From assembly GCA_965243805.1 (NCBI GenBank), contig OZ251577.1, forward strand, positions 3,658,001-3,722,000: DNA of 64,000 nucleotides, written 5' to 3'. A model generated the notes under the pieces. It was given only the letters and a program-made list of their open reading frames with translations, searched no databases and was not told the origin of the DNA. Shown piece by piece: positions 9,484 through 19,079 of the stretch; position 1 is the stretch's first letter, and each line of letters starts with the position of its first letter. A program made the translations under genes and the position numbers. This DNA is from CATQHQ01 sp965243805. GTDB taxonomy: Bacteria > Gemmatimonadota > Gemmatimonadetes > Longimicrobiales > Gaopeijiaceae.

Positions 9484-12400
9484 AGCTGCGCTCCCTTCAT
9501 CTTCACGGCTTCAAGTCCTTCCCAGACGCCACCCGCGTCGAGTTTCACGACGGCATCACCGCCGTGGTGGGCCCCAACGGCTGCGGCAAGTCCAATATCG
9601 GCGACGCCATCCGCTGGGTGCTGGGCGAACAGCGCCCGTCGGCGATCCGGGGTGCCAAGATGGAGGAGGTGATCTTCCAGGGGACCGCTTCCCGCAAGCC
9701 CGTGAACCGAGGCTCGGTGGCGATGGTCGTCTCCAACGAGGACGGCGTGCTGCCCACACCCTTCGAGGAGGTGGAGATCGGCCGGACCGTGTACCGGGAC
9801 GGCGGCAGCGACTACACCCTGAACCGGACCGCGTGCCGTCTGCGGGACGTGGTGGACCTGTGCCGCGACACGGGGCTGGGGGCCAACGCCTATGCGGTCA
9901 TCGAGATCAAGATGATCGACGCCATCCTGTCGGAGCGCACGGACGAGCGGCGCTCCCTCTTCGAGGAGGCGGCGGGGATCGGGAAGTACAAGGACCGGCG
10001 GCGGGCCGCTCTTCGAAGGTTGGAGACGTCCGAGGTGGACTTGCAGCGGGTCGAAGACGTGATCGCCGAAGTGAGCACCAAGGTGCGCTCGCTGGCCCGT
10101 CAGAAGGGAAAGGCCCAGCGCTGGCAGGAGTTGCGCGTGCGGCGCCTGGACGTGGAGGTGGCGGTCGTGAAGGTGGACCTGGAGGCGCTGACGGCGCGCC
10201 TCGCCGAAGTGGACCGGCAGCTGACGAGCGACCGCGAGGAGGGCGCGGGGGTGAAGGCGCGCCTGGGTGCGGCGGAGGCCGAGCTGGAGAAGGCCCGCTT
10301 GGCGCAGGTCGATGCGGAGAAGGGTCGGGTGGAGGCCGCCGCGCGCTTCGACGCTGTGCGCACGGAGCTGGCGGGCGTGGAGACGCAGGTGGCGGTGGCC
10401 CGAGAGCGCATTGGCTCCGCGGAGCGTCGGTCCGGCCAAGTCGCGGAAGAGCAGGAACGGTTGGCCAAGCTTCGCCTCAACTCTGAAGACGAGCTGAACG
10501 GATACCGCGCCGAACAAGCGCAACTTCAATCTTCACTTGATGTTGCGCATTCCGACCTAAAGGAACGCCGCAAGGAGGTTGGCCAGCTTCGGGATCGGCT
10601 TGAGGCGGCCCGGCGGGAGGTTCGGGAGCTGGAGGAACGGAGCCGTGCCCTTGCGTTGCGGATTGCGCGGGCAGAGGGGAACCGGGCCGCGGGCCGCATC
10701 CAGGCCGAGGAGCTGGGGCGACGGCTGGAGCGATTGGCTCGCGATGCCCGGGAAGGGGCTGGGGCTTTGAAGGAGCTGGACGGCCAGGGGGACGTCTTCA
10801 CCGCTCGGGCGACCGAGGCGTCGGCCAAGGCGGCTCTGGCCTCTCGTCGCTTCGACGGTTGCCGGCGACGCCTGGAGCTGTTGCGGGAAGAGCTGCGGTC
10901 GGCCCGGGAACGCGAGCGGCAGGCGGAATCCAGTCGCTCTGCCTTGGACGCCGAGCTCGCTGCCCTCCGACGCGCGGTGGAGGCTGGCGAAGGAACCGAG
11001 GCGCTGGCGGCGGAGGCCCGCGAGACCTTCCCCGAGTTGATTGCGGGCCTGCTCCCCGAGTTCGTGCGGATCAACGGAGCGGACGCCCGCATCGTGGACG
11101 ACGCGCTGGGCCGCTTCGGCTCCGCGCTGGTGGTGCGGGACCACGAGGCCGTTGAGCGGATCGAGGCTTGGTACCGCTCCGGCGCCGCCGTCGCACAGGC
11201 CCCTCTGTCGTTGTTGCCCCTGGACGCGGCGCCCCAGCCTCGGGGACGACTTCCCGCCGGAGTGTCGGCCCAGGGTGAGGGCGCCGCGTGGGTACGGGCA
11301 TTGCTGGGCGGCGCGGAGCTTGCTGGCGGCGCGGATGGGCCTAGCGGCACGGGTGGGCCTAGCGGCGCCAATCGGCCTGGCGGTGCGGACCAGTCCAACG
11401 GTGCGGGTCGGCCCGACAGCGCCGACCAGTCCGACCAAGGGGTCCGGAGGTGGGCCGACTCTCTGGGCGCCGTCCACTTGGCGCCCGACCGTGCCGCTGG
11501 GGGCGCTTTGGAGCGCAGGGAGCGGATCGACGTCGTAGAGGGCGACCGGGAGGCCGCGCTGCGGGAGCTGGAAGACGCCCGGTCGGCGCGGACGGCACTG
11601 GAGGAGGACCACGCCCGCGCCGAGTCCGAGACCGACGCCGCCTCGGAGCGGCTCTTGGAAGCCCGCGACGAACTCCGCAGCGCCGACTCGGAGGCGGTGG
11701 CCCACACCGACCGCCACCGCCGACTGGGCCGCCGTCAGGAGGAGCTCGCCCGCCAGCTGGCCGGAACGAAGACCGCCCGGAAGAAGGCCGCCGAACGGGA
11801 GCGGGAGGCCGAGGCCGAGGGCGTCCGGCTGGCTAGCGAGGAGGCGGACGTCGGCAAGCGCAGCGAGGACCGTCGTGCCGCCCTTGCCGTCGTGGATGCG
11901 GAGTGGGAGCAGGCTCGTGCCGCCGAGTCGGAGGGTGCGATCAGGACAGCGCGGCTGGAGAGCGAGGTCGAACGCCTGCGCGGCCGCGTGTCCGATCTCT
12001 CCCAGGCCCTCGAACGGGCGGCCGCCGGTGCGGAGGAGCTGGGCCGCGAGTCGGCGGAGCTGGCCGAGGAGTTGGAGCGCGCGCGCACGACCAACCGGGA
12101 AGGCGGGACCCGGATGCAACGCCTCTTTGCGGACCGCGACGAAGCCAAGGCCGTGCTGGACGCCCGCGACGACGAGCTGCGCGGGGTGTCCGAGGCGGTC
12201 ATGGAGGCCGAGCGGCGGGTACGGACGATCCGCCACGCGGAGCGCGAGGCCGCCGACGCGCGTCACCGGCTGGAAATGGAGCGCCAGGAGGTCCGCAACC
12301 GGGCGGAACGGGTCCAGGAGCGGCTGGAAGGGGAGTGGGGCCGGCCAGTGGAGGCGCTCCTGGCGGACGCCAAGCCGGTCGAGGGCGCACCGGAAGAGCT

Positions 12401-13067
12401 GCGCGCCGAGCTGGCCGAGATCGTGGAGCGCTTGGCGAAGATCGGGCCGGTCAACATGCTGGCCGTGGAGGAACACGCCGAGGAGAGCGCCCGTCTGGAG
12501 TTCCTCTCCCAGCAGAAGGAGGACTTGGTGGCTGCCAGGGACGACCTGCGCGCCGCCATCCGCCGGATCAACGCCACGGCCACCGATCTCTTCATGACCA
12601 GCTTCGAGGCGATCCGCCAGAACTTCCAGGACACCTTCCGGCACCTTTTCAGCGGGGGCGAGGCGAACCTATGGCTGGCGGAGCCGGAGAGCCCCCTGGA
12701 GTCGCCCGTCGAGATCCACGCCGCGCCACGGGGCAAGCGCACCCAGCGGATCGACCTGCTTTCCGGCGGAGAGAGAGCCCTGACCGCACTCTCCCTCCTC
12801 TTCGGCATCTACTTGGTCAAGCCCAGCCCCCTGTGCGTCCTGGACGAAGTCGACGCACCGCTGGACGAGTCCAACATCGGACGGTTCATCCGGCTTCTGC
12901 AGGGCTTCAAGTCCCGCACCCAGTTCGTGGTGATCACCCACAACCCCCGCACAATCGAGGCCGCGGACTGGATATACGGCGTGACGATGGAGGAGCCCGG
13001 CGTGTCCTCGATCGTCGGCGTCCGGCTGGAGAAGCCACGAGGCGCGCCAGGAGCCGCAACCGCCTGA
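9480..13067 (+). CDS. smc: Chromosome partition/condensin ATPase SMC
   Basis: 1,195 residues with full SMC layout: Walker A GPNGCGKSN near residue 31, coiled coil to ~510, hinge ~515-690, return coiled coil rich in Glu/Arg/Ala, then the ABC signature LLSGGERALTALSLL and Walker B CVLDEVDAPLDE near the C-terminus. The head domains join across the hinge to extrude DNA loops. The hinge carries a Gly/Pro/Ser/Asn-rich insertion (about residues 616-654) coded by degenerate repeats. GTG at 9480 overlaps the rsfS stop (GTGA). No scpA/scpB in the window. Confidence 0.97.
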   Translation: MKLRSLHLHGFKSFPDATRVEFHDGITAVVGPNGCGKSNIGDAIRWVLGEQRPSAIRGAKMEEVIFQGTASRKPVNRGSVAMVVSNEDGVLPTPFEEVEIGRTVYRDGGSDYTLNRTACRLRDVVDLCRDTGLGANAYAVIEIKMIDAILSERTDERRSLFEEAAGIGKYKDRRRAALRRLETSEVDLQRVEDVIAEVSTKVRSLARQKGKAQRWQELRVRRLDVEVAVVKVDLEALTARLAEVDRQLTSDREEGAGVKARLGAAEAELEKARLAQVDAEKGRVEAAARFDAVRTELAGVETQVAVARERIGSAERRSGQVAEEQERLAKLRLNSEDELNGYRAEQAQLQSSLDVAHSDLKERRKEVGQLRDRLEAARREVRELEERSRALALRIARAEGNRAAGRIQAEELGRRLERLARDAREGAGALKELDGQGDVFTARATEASAKAALASRRFDGCRRRLELLREELRSARERERQAESSRSALDAELAALRRAVEAGEGTEALAAEARETFPELIAGLLPEFVRINGADARIVDDALGRFGSALVVRDHEAVERIEAWYRSGAAVAQAPLSLLPLDAAPQPRGRLPAGVSAQGEGAAWVRALLGGAELAGGADGPSGTGGPSGANRPGGADQSNGAGRPDSADQSDQGVRRWADSLGAVHLAPDRAAGGALERRERIDVVEGDREAALRELEDARSARTALEEDHARAESETDAASERLLEARDELRSADSEAVAHTDRHRRLGRRQEELARQLAGTKTARKKAAEREREAEAEGVRLASEEADVGKRSEDRRAALAVVDAEWEQARAAESEGAIRTARLESEVERLRGRVSDLSQALERAAAGAEELGRESAELAEELERARTTNREGGTRMQRLFADRDEAKAVLDARDDELRGVSEAVMEAERRVRTIRHAEREAADARHRLEMERQEVRNRAERVQERLEGEWGRPVEALLADAKPVEGAPEELRAELAEIVERLAKIGPVNMLAVEEHAEESARLEFLSQQKEDLVAARDDLRAAIRRINATATDLFMTSFEAIRQNFQDTFRHLFSGGEANLWLAEPESPLESPVEIHAAPRGKRTQRIDLLSGGERALTALSLLFGIYLVKPSPLCVLDEVDAPLDESNIGRFIRLLQGFKSRTQFVVITHNPRTIEAADWIYGVTMEEPGVSSIVGVRLEKPRGAPGAATA
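11327..11440 (+). repeat. Degenerate tandem repeats inside the SMC hinge
   Basis: Repeats of roughly 15-24 bp built on GGC-GGY-(G/A)CG-GRY-GGY-CYN encode a Gly/Ala/Pro/Ser/Asn/Asp run (GPSG, GADQS and GRPDS variants). It sits in the middle of the hinge domain, where sequence is normally constrained, so it is probably a disordered loop. Confidence 0.7.
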
Positions 13068-13135
13068 CGCTCGCCAGCCTGACGCGCCGCCCAGGCCGAC
13101 GCTCGCAAGGCCGACGCTTGCGACTCCCGGACGCA
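13068..13135. repeat. GCCGACGCTYGC-type repeats between smc and the lipoprotein gene
   Basis: The gap between two convergent genes contains variants of GACGCTCGC / GCCGACGCTTGC in at least four positions. No terminator hairpin with T-tract is evident. Confidence 0.5.
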
Positions 13136-14032
13136 TCAGCTTGATCCCGGTTGCGACCCGTCCAGCGACGAGGCGAGGTCGAGCTTCCGGTTGCGGAACC
13201 TAGCCGACCCTACCACGCCGAATCCATTTCGAACGTTCTGGACCGGGTGACTGGAGTTCAGAAGCCCCCGGTGGCCCGTGGTCAAGAACGCATGCAGGTG
13301 TCGGTCCAGCGCGACCACGTCCAGCTGGGGATCCGGCCCGGCACTGTCGACGGCCAAGTTGGGCACGCTGCCCGAGTAGCGCGCTTCCTCCACGTCGGCG
13401 TACCATGTGTGGACGCAGTTGGGGCAGAAGGCCGAGCGTCTGCGAACCGCCATAAAGTACCGGTAAGCTGCGGTGCTTGGGGTCCAGGATGCGGACAGAG
13501 CGTACGAACCGCGGGTCCCCGAGAGTGCCGCGACTTCGACTGCGAAATCGCCGACGACGGTCGTCTCACCTGACGCGGGAAGGCGGCCGTCCGCCGTCAC
13601 TTCGACTCGGTAGGTGGCGCCGGGCTCCAGTCGAGCCTCCGGCGTCAAGCAGTACCTGCTCTCAACGCGAGTGAGACTTAGTTGCCGGCTCGCCCAGTCG
13701 TCGTGCAAGCGCTGGCACTGCTTGATGTCGGTCAGAGACACGCCCACGGCCGCGGCGCGCGCGCTGTCCCACTGGGCGACCAGCGTCCATGTCGATCCGC
13801 CGGAGGCGAGTTCGCGCCGGTGGATCGTCGCTCGCAGGTCGGAGAGGTAGGGGCGGGCGTAATGGTCCGCCGCCGCGACTTCGATTACCTGGCGGGCGGA
13901 GTCAGGGTCTAGGACCGCAGCCACGATCATGCGGTCGTTCAGGGCTGGGGGCACATCGTCGGGGGCAGCGGGGTCCCCGCACGACCCCAGGAACCCCACG
14001 GCTGCCGCGACGGAGAGGATCTTCATGCTCAT
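13136..14032 (-). CDS. DUF4249-like outer-membrane lipoprotein
   Basis: 298 residues. ATG at 14032 (or 14026) gives a short signal sequence ending FLGSCGD, a lipobox. The body is beta-rich with a segment APGATYRVEV-like (LEPGATYRVEVTADG) typical of DUF4249 proteins, which in Bacteroidota and relatives are encoded next to TonB-dependent receptors and are thought to be surface partners. Two cysteines in FCPNCVHTW form a CxxC. The gene follows the receptor gene 16 bases downstream on the same strand, so the pair is probably an operon. Ligand unknown; family assignment is by pattern and context. Confidence 0.65.
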   Translation of the reverse strand: MSMKILSVAAAVGFLGSCGDPAAPDDVPPALNDRMIVAAVLDPDSARQVIEVAAADHYARPYLSDLRATIHRRELASGGSTWTLVAQWDSARAAAVGVSLTDIKQCQRLHDDWASRQLSLTRVESRYCLTPEARLEPGATYRVEVTADGRLPASGETTVVGDFAVEVAALSGTRGSYALSASWTPSTAAYRYFMAVRRRSAFCPNCVHTWYADVEEARYSGSVPNLAVDSAGPDPQLDVVALDRHLHAFLTTGHRGLLNSSHPVQNVRNGFGVVGSARFRNRKLDLASSLDGSQPGSS

Positions 14033-14048
14033 GGTGTCCTGTACCCTT

Positions 14049-16349
14049 CTAGAACCGAAAGTCGATTCCAATGGAGGGGAAGAGGGGCATCTGTGTGCCG
14101 GGCAGGTAGAGAAGGGGTTCGTCTCGGCCTTTATAGCCCGCAATTTCGTACCGCAAGACGTTCTTTCTGTTACCGGCGTTGACGACCGACAGATACGGGA
14201 TCAGCTCCCATGAACCCCACTGGAACGCATACCGCGCCGACAGATCCAACCGAGCGTAGGTCGGCAGTCGCCCCTGGTTGTCCGACCAGATGATCAGATG
14301 GTCTAGCGACTCGAAGTAGGCTCCCCCAAGCGGTATGTCGGCGAGCTGTTGTTCGGGGCCGTATCGCACCACATCGTACGAACCCGCGGGAAACCAGAAC
14401 GGCCCGCCGCTGCCCACGGTGGCTCGCAGCGAGATGTCGACGCCGCCGGGTAGCTCGGTTGCCACCAGCCCGTCCAGCTCGTGGCGCCGGTCCCATTGCG
14501 GAGCGTACTCCGAACCGGCGGGATCGTCGAAAGCCGTCCGGGCCCACTGATACGACAGCCATCCGCGTACTCGGCCCGCGTGCCGCTGCACCATGATCTC
14601 GAACCCACGGGCCTTGCCATCGTGGTACTCGATGCCGGACGGGTCTCTCGACAACACAGGGCGCCAGCGGGGCGCACCTCTGAACCGTCGGGTCCAGCCG
14701 GCTACCGAGGCCGTCCACTCTTCGCCCCGCCACGTGTCCAGGGACAAGCTCGCACCGTCGGCCGCCGTGACCGGAGCGTCTCGACTGTGGACGAACCACA
14801 TGGGCGCGCCCGGCTCCAGAGCAAGCGCGTCCCGCAGGACGGAGAGGAACTGATAGGTCCGGTCGACGCTGGCGCTCACAGCAAACGCAGGCGTCCGGAA
14901 ACGGATCGAGAGCCTGGGCTCCAAGAAGTTGCGCCCCGAGCGTCGTTCGCTGCCCGCTCGAACGCCCGGCGCCATCCGAAGCGGACCGACCCACGCTTCC
15001 AACTCGGCGAATGCGGAGAGGTGTTGGTAGGACGCGGAGAGGTCGCCGTCTACGTAGCCGCCCAGGCCGCCCGTGGTCCACAGCGATACCGGAGCGGTCT
15101 CGACCGCGACGCCAGCGCGTCCGCCAACCCGGTCGCCTCGAACGGTGATCCCAGCGCGGAGCCCGGTCGCGGAGATGCGGTTGGTGGTCACGGGGGAACT
15201 CGACGTGCCGCCGATGTTCCGTTCGGCGCCGTAACGGCTGTAGTACGCCGTCACGTCGCTGGACACCCGGTGTCCCGGCACCCAAGACCAAGAAGCCGAA
15301 GTCGCCAAGTTCGCCCACTCCGAGGTGAACGAGCTCGGCTTGGTGCTGTTCGACGACAGGTCCCAGTCGAATTCGTCGTCCGAAGCGAACACCGACAGGC
15401 GTAGGCGATGCGCGTCGGCTGGAGATGCTTCGATCCCGAAGTTCAGGTCGTGAAACGAGTACGGAACGTCGACCGCAGCGACGTCCACCGAAGCCTTGCG
15501 TCCAGCGGCCAGCCAGCGCATCCCTCCCCACGGAAGGCTCCCGTCGGCGGCGAACCGGACGCCCAGCAGGCTGACGCCGCCGGCCAAGTGCGTTCGATCG
15601 GAGCCTCCCGCCTTCTGACGGGCAGCCACCACGCCCGAGAGCGCCCCGCCGTAGCGTGCCGGGATCGAGCCCCTGTAGAACTCGGTGGACTCGACGGCGT
15701 CGGCATTGAAGACGCCAAACAGCCCGAACATGTGGTACGGAGCGAAGACGGGTGCGCCGTCGATCAGCACAGCCACTTGGTCGCTGGAGCCGCCCCGCAC
15801 AAAGAGTTCGCCGGAGTAGTCGTTGACGCTCGCGACCCCAGCGAACGCCTGAAGGCTGCGCAGCACATCGGACTCCAACATCGGCGGCACGGCCTTGATC
15901 TCGGCCTGTGTGACTCCGACGGCTCCGACCGCGACTTCTCGGTCGAAGATGAGCCGATGCAACTGAATCGACGTCATCCGCCGTTCTGCCTCCACTGTGA
16001 GCGGTGGCAGTTCGACGGCGGCTCGCTCGAGGGCGAGCAGAACCACCCGTCCCGCTTCGGGGACGGCAATCAGCGTGTCCAGTTCCGCGTATCCCAGCCT
16101 TCTGGCGACTGCGCGAACCGAGCCGGCCGCACCGACACCGATCGCGAGGCCGTCGTCGTTGGTCATCCTGCTCGCGTCGTGCTCCGGGAACGAGAGGAAA
16201 ACGCCGCTCACGGGGTTGCCGGTCGGCCGGTCCACGGTTCGAACCGCCCAGGCCCCCAGACCGGGAGCCTGGGCGGCGAACGTGGGGAACGGGAGTGTCG
16301 AACCCGCCAGAGCGGCGAGCGCGACGGCGATGATATTGGTGCGGTTCAT
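14049..16349 (-). CDS. TonB-dependent outer-membrane receptor with carboxypeptidase-like N-domain
   Basis: 766 residues. Signal peptide (MNRTNIIAVALAALAG, cleavage near FAAQ), then a carboxypeptidase-regulatory-like beta domain (about 35-115), a plug domain (about 140-240, with FVRGGSSDQVAVLIDGAPV and a YGGALSGVV end), then a 22-strand-style barrel ending GIDFRF with the usual C-terminal aromatic Phe. It imports an unknown substrate powered by TonB. Start ATG at 16349. Paired with the DUF4249-like lipoprotein gene. Confidence 0.88.
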   Translation of the reverse strand: MNRTNIIAVALAALAGSTLPFPTFAAQAPGLGAWAVRTVDRPTGNPVSGVFLSFPEHDASRMTNDDGLAIGVGAAGSVRAVARRLGYAELDTLIAVPEAGRVVLLALERAAVELPPLTVEAERRMTSIQLHRLIFDREVAVGAVGVTQAEIKAVPPMLESDVLRSLQAFAGVASVNDYSGELFVRGGSSDQVAVLIDGAPVFAPYHMFGLFGVFNADAVESTEFYRGSIPARYGGALSGVVAARQKAGGSDRTHLAGGVSLLGVRFAADGSLPWGGMRWLAAGRKASVDVAAVDVPYSFHDLNFGIEASPADAHRLRLSVFASDDEFDWDLSSNSTKPSSFTSEWANLATSASWSWVPGHRVSSDVTAYYSRYGAERNIGGTSSSPVTTNRISATGLRAGITVRGDRVGGRAGVAVETAPVSLWTTGGLGGYVDGDLSASYQHLSAFAELEAWVGPLRMAPGVRAGSERRSGRNFLEPRLSIRFRTPAFAVSASVDRTYQFLSVLRDALALEPGAPMWFVHSRDAPVTAADGASLSLDTWRGEEWTASVAGWTRRFRGAPRWRPVLSRDPSGIEYHDGKARGFEIMVQRHAGRVRGWLSYQWARTAFDDPAGSEYAPQWDRRHELDGLVATELPGGVDISLRATVGSGGPFWFPAGSYDVVRYGPEQQLADIPLGGAYFESLDHLIIWSDNQGRLPTYARLDLSARYAFQWGSWELIPYLSVVNAGNRKNVLRYEIAGYKGRDEPLLYLPGTQMPLFPSIGIDFRF

Positions 16350-16676
16350 GACGGTCTCCTTGTCGGTTACCGGGTCAGCCCGACCTCGATTGCCCTTGCC
16401 TCTTCGTACACGGCTCGGAGTTGAGAGTTCCCCCGCACGATTCGAGGCCGCAGACTGGATCGAAGGCCAGCCGCCGGTCGAGAGTGCCCAAGGCGAGGAC
16501 GAGAGCGTCCACAGCACGGGGCAAGGGCTTGAAGACCACGAGCCAAATCGGCAAATTTGCCGGGCGGACGTTTCCCCCAGCTCATCGCCGAAATCGGTGC
16601 CGTCCGCCTGACTCGGCAGGATCGCCGAACCCTCCTCGAACGCCTGCGCGCCCTCCTCGAACGCCCCCTGCGCACC
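16350..16676. other. Gene-free divergent region with a perfect palindrome
   Basis: About 327 bases between the divergent receptor (-) and metallo-hydrolase (+) genes. It holds CGGCAAATTTGCCG, a perfect 14-bp palindrome at 16549-16562, AT-rich at its centre, a plausible operator. An in-frame TTG at 16557 lies inside the palindrome and would extend the hydrolase by 40 residues; I prefer the downstream start. Confidence 0.5.
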
Positions 16677-17549
16677 TTGAACGCGCCCCTCCTCACCGTC
16701 ATCGGCTCGGGCACGCTTGTGCCGTCGGCTCGGCGGTCGTCGCCCTGCTGCCTGCTGGAGAGCAGCACGGCGGCCGCGGACTCGGCACGCCCTGCCACGC
16801 GAGTCCTGCTGGACGTGGGACCCGGTGCCGTGCACGGCTTGGCACGGCACGGCAAGTGCTGGTGGGACGTCAGTCACGTGGTGATCAGCCACTACCACAC
16901 CGACCACTTCGGGGACCTGCCCCACCTCCTCTTCGCGCTCAAGTGGGCGTCGCCCACCCGCCGCGACCGACCGCTCCAAGTGCTGGGGCCGCCGGGCTTG
17001 GCCGAGCGAATCGAGGCTCTGCGGACGGCCCACGGGGACTTCATCGTCGACCCGGGCTTCGAGGTGGCTTACCATGAAATCCCCCAGAACGCGCGCTGGG
17101 CCGACGAGGCGGCCGGCCTGGAGATGGAGTTCGCGCCGACCCCACACACCGAGCACTCGGTGGCGGTGCGGGCTCGGCTGGGCGGCGCGACGCTCGGCTA
17201 CACGGGCGACACGGGGCCGGAGCCGGCGCTGGGGCCGTTCTTCCAGGGCGTGGACCTCCTGGTGGCCGAGTGCGCCCACCCCGACCCTTCGCCCGCTCCC
17301 AACCACCTTACGCCCCGCTCGGTGGCCGCTCTGGCGAACGCCGCCCGCCCGCGAACCCTCGTCCTCGTGCATCTGTACCCGTCGCTGGATGCCAGTGCGG
17401 CGCCGGAGCTGGTCCGGGCGGCGGGATTCGACGGCGAGACCGTGTGCGCCGAGGACGGCCAAGCGTTTCCCCTGGGCAAGGCCCGCTCCCCCTTGGCGAC
17501 CCGCCCGTCTCGCTCCCCCTCGGCGGCCCAGAAGGCTCTGCCATGCTGA
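16677..17549 (+). CDS. MBL-fold metallo-hydrolase (RNase Z-like)
   Basis: 290 residues from TTG at 16677. The start TVIGSGTLVPSARRSSP resembles the usual opening of RNase Z/ElaC-like beta-lactamase-fold proteins. Zinc motif SHYHTDHFGDLP is a clear HxHxDH; later PTPHTEHSVA, GYTGDTGP and LVHLYPS provide the remaining His/Asp ligands. It could be a phosphodiesterase or tRNA-processing enzyme; the exosite arm of true RNase Z is not obvious. Its stop overlaps the aroF start (ATGCTGA). The frame is open upstream to TTG 16557, so the N-terminus is uncertain. Confidence 0.82.
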   Translation: MNAPLLTVIGSGTLVPSARRSSPCCLLESSTAAADSARPATRVLLDVGPGAVHGLARHGKCWWDVSHVVISHYHTDHFGDLPHLLFALKWASPTRRDRPLQVLGPPGLAERIEALRTAHGDFIVDPGFEVAYHEIPQNARWADEAAGLEMEFAPTPHTEHSVAVRARLGGATLGYTGDTGPEPALGPFFQGVDLLVAECAHPDPSPAPNHLTPRSVAALANAARPRTLVLVHLYPSLDASAAPELVRAAGFDGETVCAEDGQAFPLGKARSPLATRPSRSPSAAQKALPC

Positions 17550-18586
17550 TCGTGATGGACCACCGGGCCACGCCCGAAGAGATCGAGCGCGTCGTCGAGA
17601 CGATCGGCGAGATGGGCTACGGCGCCCAGCCGATCCCCGGCCGCCAGCGCACCGCCATCGGGCTCGTGGGCAACGACGGGCGCGTGCAGTCGGCTCGACT
17701 GGAGGGCCTGCCGGGCGTCCGGGAGGTCATCAAGGTCAGCAAGCCCTACAAGCAGGTGTCCCGGGAGTGGCGGGACGAGGACACGCTGGTGGAGCTGGGC
17801 AACGGCACGGTGCTGGGCGGCGCGGAAGTCGTCCTCATGGCCGGTCCGTGCGCCGTCGAGGGGCGGGATCAGATCATGGAGATCGCCTCCCAGGTGCGCG
17901 ACGCGGGCGCCAGCGTGCTGCGCGGCGGTGCCTTCAAGCCCCGCACCTCGCCGTACTCGTTCCAGGGGCTGGGCGAGGAGGGACTGGAGCTGCTGGCCCA
18001 GGCCCGCGAGAGGACCGGCTTGGCCGTGGTCACCGAGGCCGTGGACTCGGAGAGCGTGACGCTGGTCGCCCAGTACGCCGACATCGTCCAGATCGGCGCC
18101 CGCAACATGCAGAACTACCCCCTCCTCAAGCGGGCGGGCAGGGCGGGGAAGCCCGTGCTCCTCAAGCGCGGCATGTCGGCCACGATCAACGAACTCCTCT
18201 TGGCGGCCGAGTACCTGCTGAGCGCGGGCAACCCCAACGTGATCCTCTGCGAGCGCGGTGTGCGCAGCTTCGACACCCAGACCCGCAACCTCCTGGACCT
18301 GACGGCGATTCCCCTGGTCAAGTCCCTCACCCACCTTCCGATCGTGGCCGACCCTAGCCACGGCACCGGCGTCCGCACGAAGGTGACTCCAATGGCCCGG
18401 GCCGCTGTGGCCGCCGGAGCAGACGGCTTGGTGGTGGAGGTGCACCCGGACCCGCCTGCGGCCCTCTCCGACGGCGCCCAGAGCCTCTACCCGGCGCAGT
18501 TCGCCGAGCTGGTGGCCCAGTGCGGCCCCATCGCCCAGGCGATCGGACGGTCGCTGGCGAAGCCCCCGGACCGGCACGTCGCGTGA
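17543..18586 (+). CDS. aroF: 3-deoxy-7-phosphoheptulonate (DAHP) synthase, AroAI-beta type
   Basis: Condenses phosphoenolpyruvate and erythrose 4-phosphate, the first step to chorismate. 347 residues: an N-terminal ferredoxin-like regulatory domain (about 1-70, MLIVMDHRATPEEIERVVE) and a TIM barrel with MAGPCAVE (metal-binding Cys), LRGGAFKPRTSPYSFQG, IGARNMQNYPLLK, LKRGMSATI and ADPSHGTG. The beta-type with N-domain may be feedback-inhibited as in Thermotoga. Overlaps the preceding metallo-hydrolase gene by seven bases. Confidence 0.95.
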   Translation: MLIVMDHRATPEEIERVVETIGEMGYGAQPIPGRQRTAIGLVGNDGRVQSARLEGLPGVREVIKVSKPYKQVSREWRDEDTLVELGNGTVLGGAEVVLMAGPCAVEGRDQIMEIASQVRDAGASVLRGGAFKPRTSPYSFQGLGEEGLELLAQARERTGLAVVTEAVDSESVTLVAQYADIVQIGARNMQNYPLLKRAGRAGKPVLLKRGMSATINELLLAAEYLLSAGNPNVILCERGVRSFDTQTRNLLDLTAIPLVKSLTHLPIVADPSHGTGVRTKVTPMARAAVAAGADGLVVEVHPDPPAALSDGAQSLYPAQFAELVAQCGPIAQAIGRSLAKPPDRHVA

Positions 18587-18626
18587 TCGCCTGGTCGTTG
18601 TCGGCACCCCCGGACCGGCGCGCCCC

Positions 18627-19022
18627 ATGAACCCGACGTCGCGGGGCGGAGGGACGTTGCCTGCCGCCCACGCAGCCGGCCGCCGAGGCGAGGAGCTGGC
18701 CGCCGCCCACTTGACGGCCAAGGGATGGAGGATCGTCGCCCGCAACTACCGCGCAGGCCCCAAGGAGATCGACTTGGTGGCGTCCCTTGGAAGCGTCGTG
18801 GCCTTCGTGGAGGTGAAGACCCGCACCACGCGCTCCGGCGGCACGCCTCTGGACCCGCTCGACTGGCGCAAGCGGAGGGCCGTGGAGGTCGCCGCCCGGC
18901 GATGGATGCTCGAGCACGGTCGGCCCGGCACCACCTACCGCTTCGACGCCGTGTCCGTGGACATGACCGGCCCCTCGCCCCGGATCGAGCACTTGCCCGA
19001 CGCCTGGCGCCCCGGCGGATGA
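18627..19022 (+). CDS. yraN: UPF0102 (YraN) family nuclease-like protein
   Basis: 131 residues with the family pattern: GRRGEELAAAHL, WRIVARNYRAGPKEIDLVA (Glu-Ile-Asp) and VAFVEVKTRT (E-x-K), the restriction-endonuclease-like D-ExK arrangement. The role is unproven; it is often found near rnhB or DNA-metabolism genes. ATG at 18627 follows aroF after a gap with duplicated CCCCCGGACCGGC. Confidence 0.9.
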   Translation: MNPTSRGGGTLPAAHAAGRRGEELAAAHLTAKGWRIVARNYRAGPKEIDLVASLGSVVAFVEVKTRTTRSGGTPLDPLDWRKRRAVEVAARRWMLEHGRPGTTYRFDAVSVDMTGPSPRIEHLPDAWRPGG

Positions 19023-19049
19023 CCCCACGGCTGGAAAATCCTCCCCCCA

Positions 19050-19077
19050 TTGACGCGGTGCTCGGTTCCGGTACCTT
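19050..19077 (+). promoter_or_regulatory. Sigma-70-type promoter for the SRP RNA gene
   Basis: TTGACG (19050-19055), a 16-base spacer, then TACCTT (19072-19077). The predicted +1 at about 19080-19084 coincides with the first base of the SRP RNA closing stem, which supports both calls. Confidence 0.65.
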
Positions 19078-19079
19078 TG

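Noticed and set aside
10557..12644. 695-codon minus-strand frame opposite smc
   Set aside because: Antisense shadow of the GC-biased SMC coiled coil; the plus strand has a complete SMC protein.
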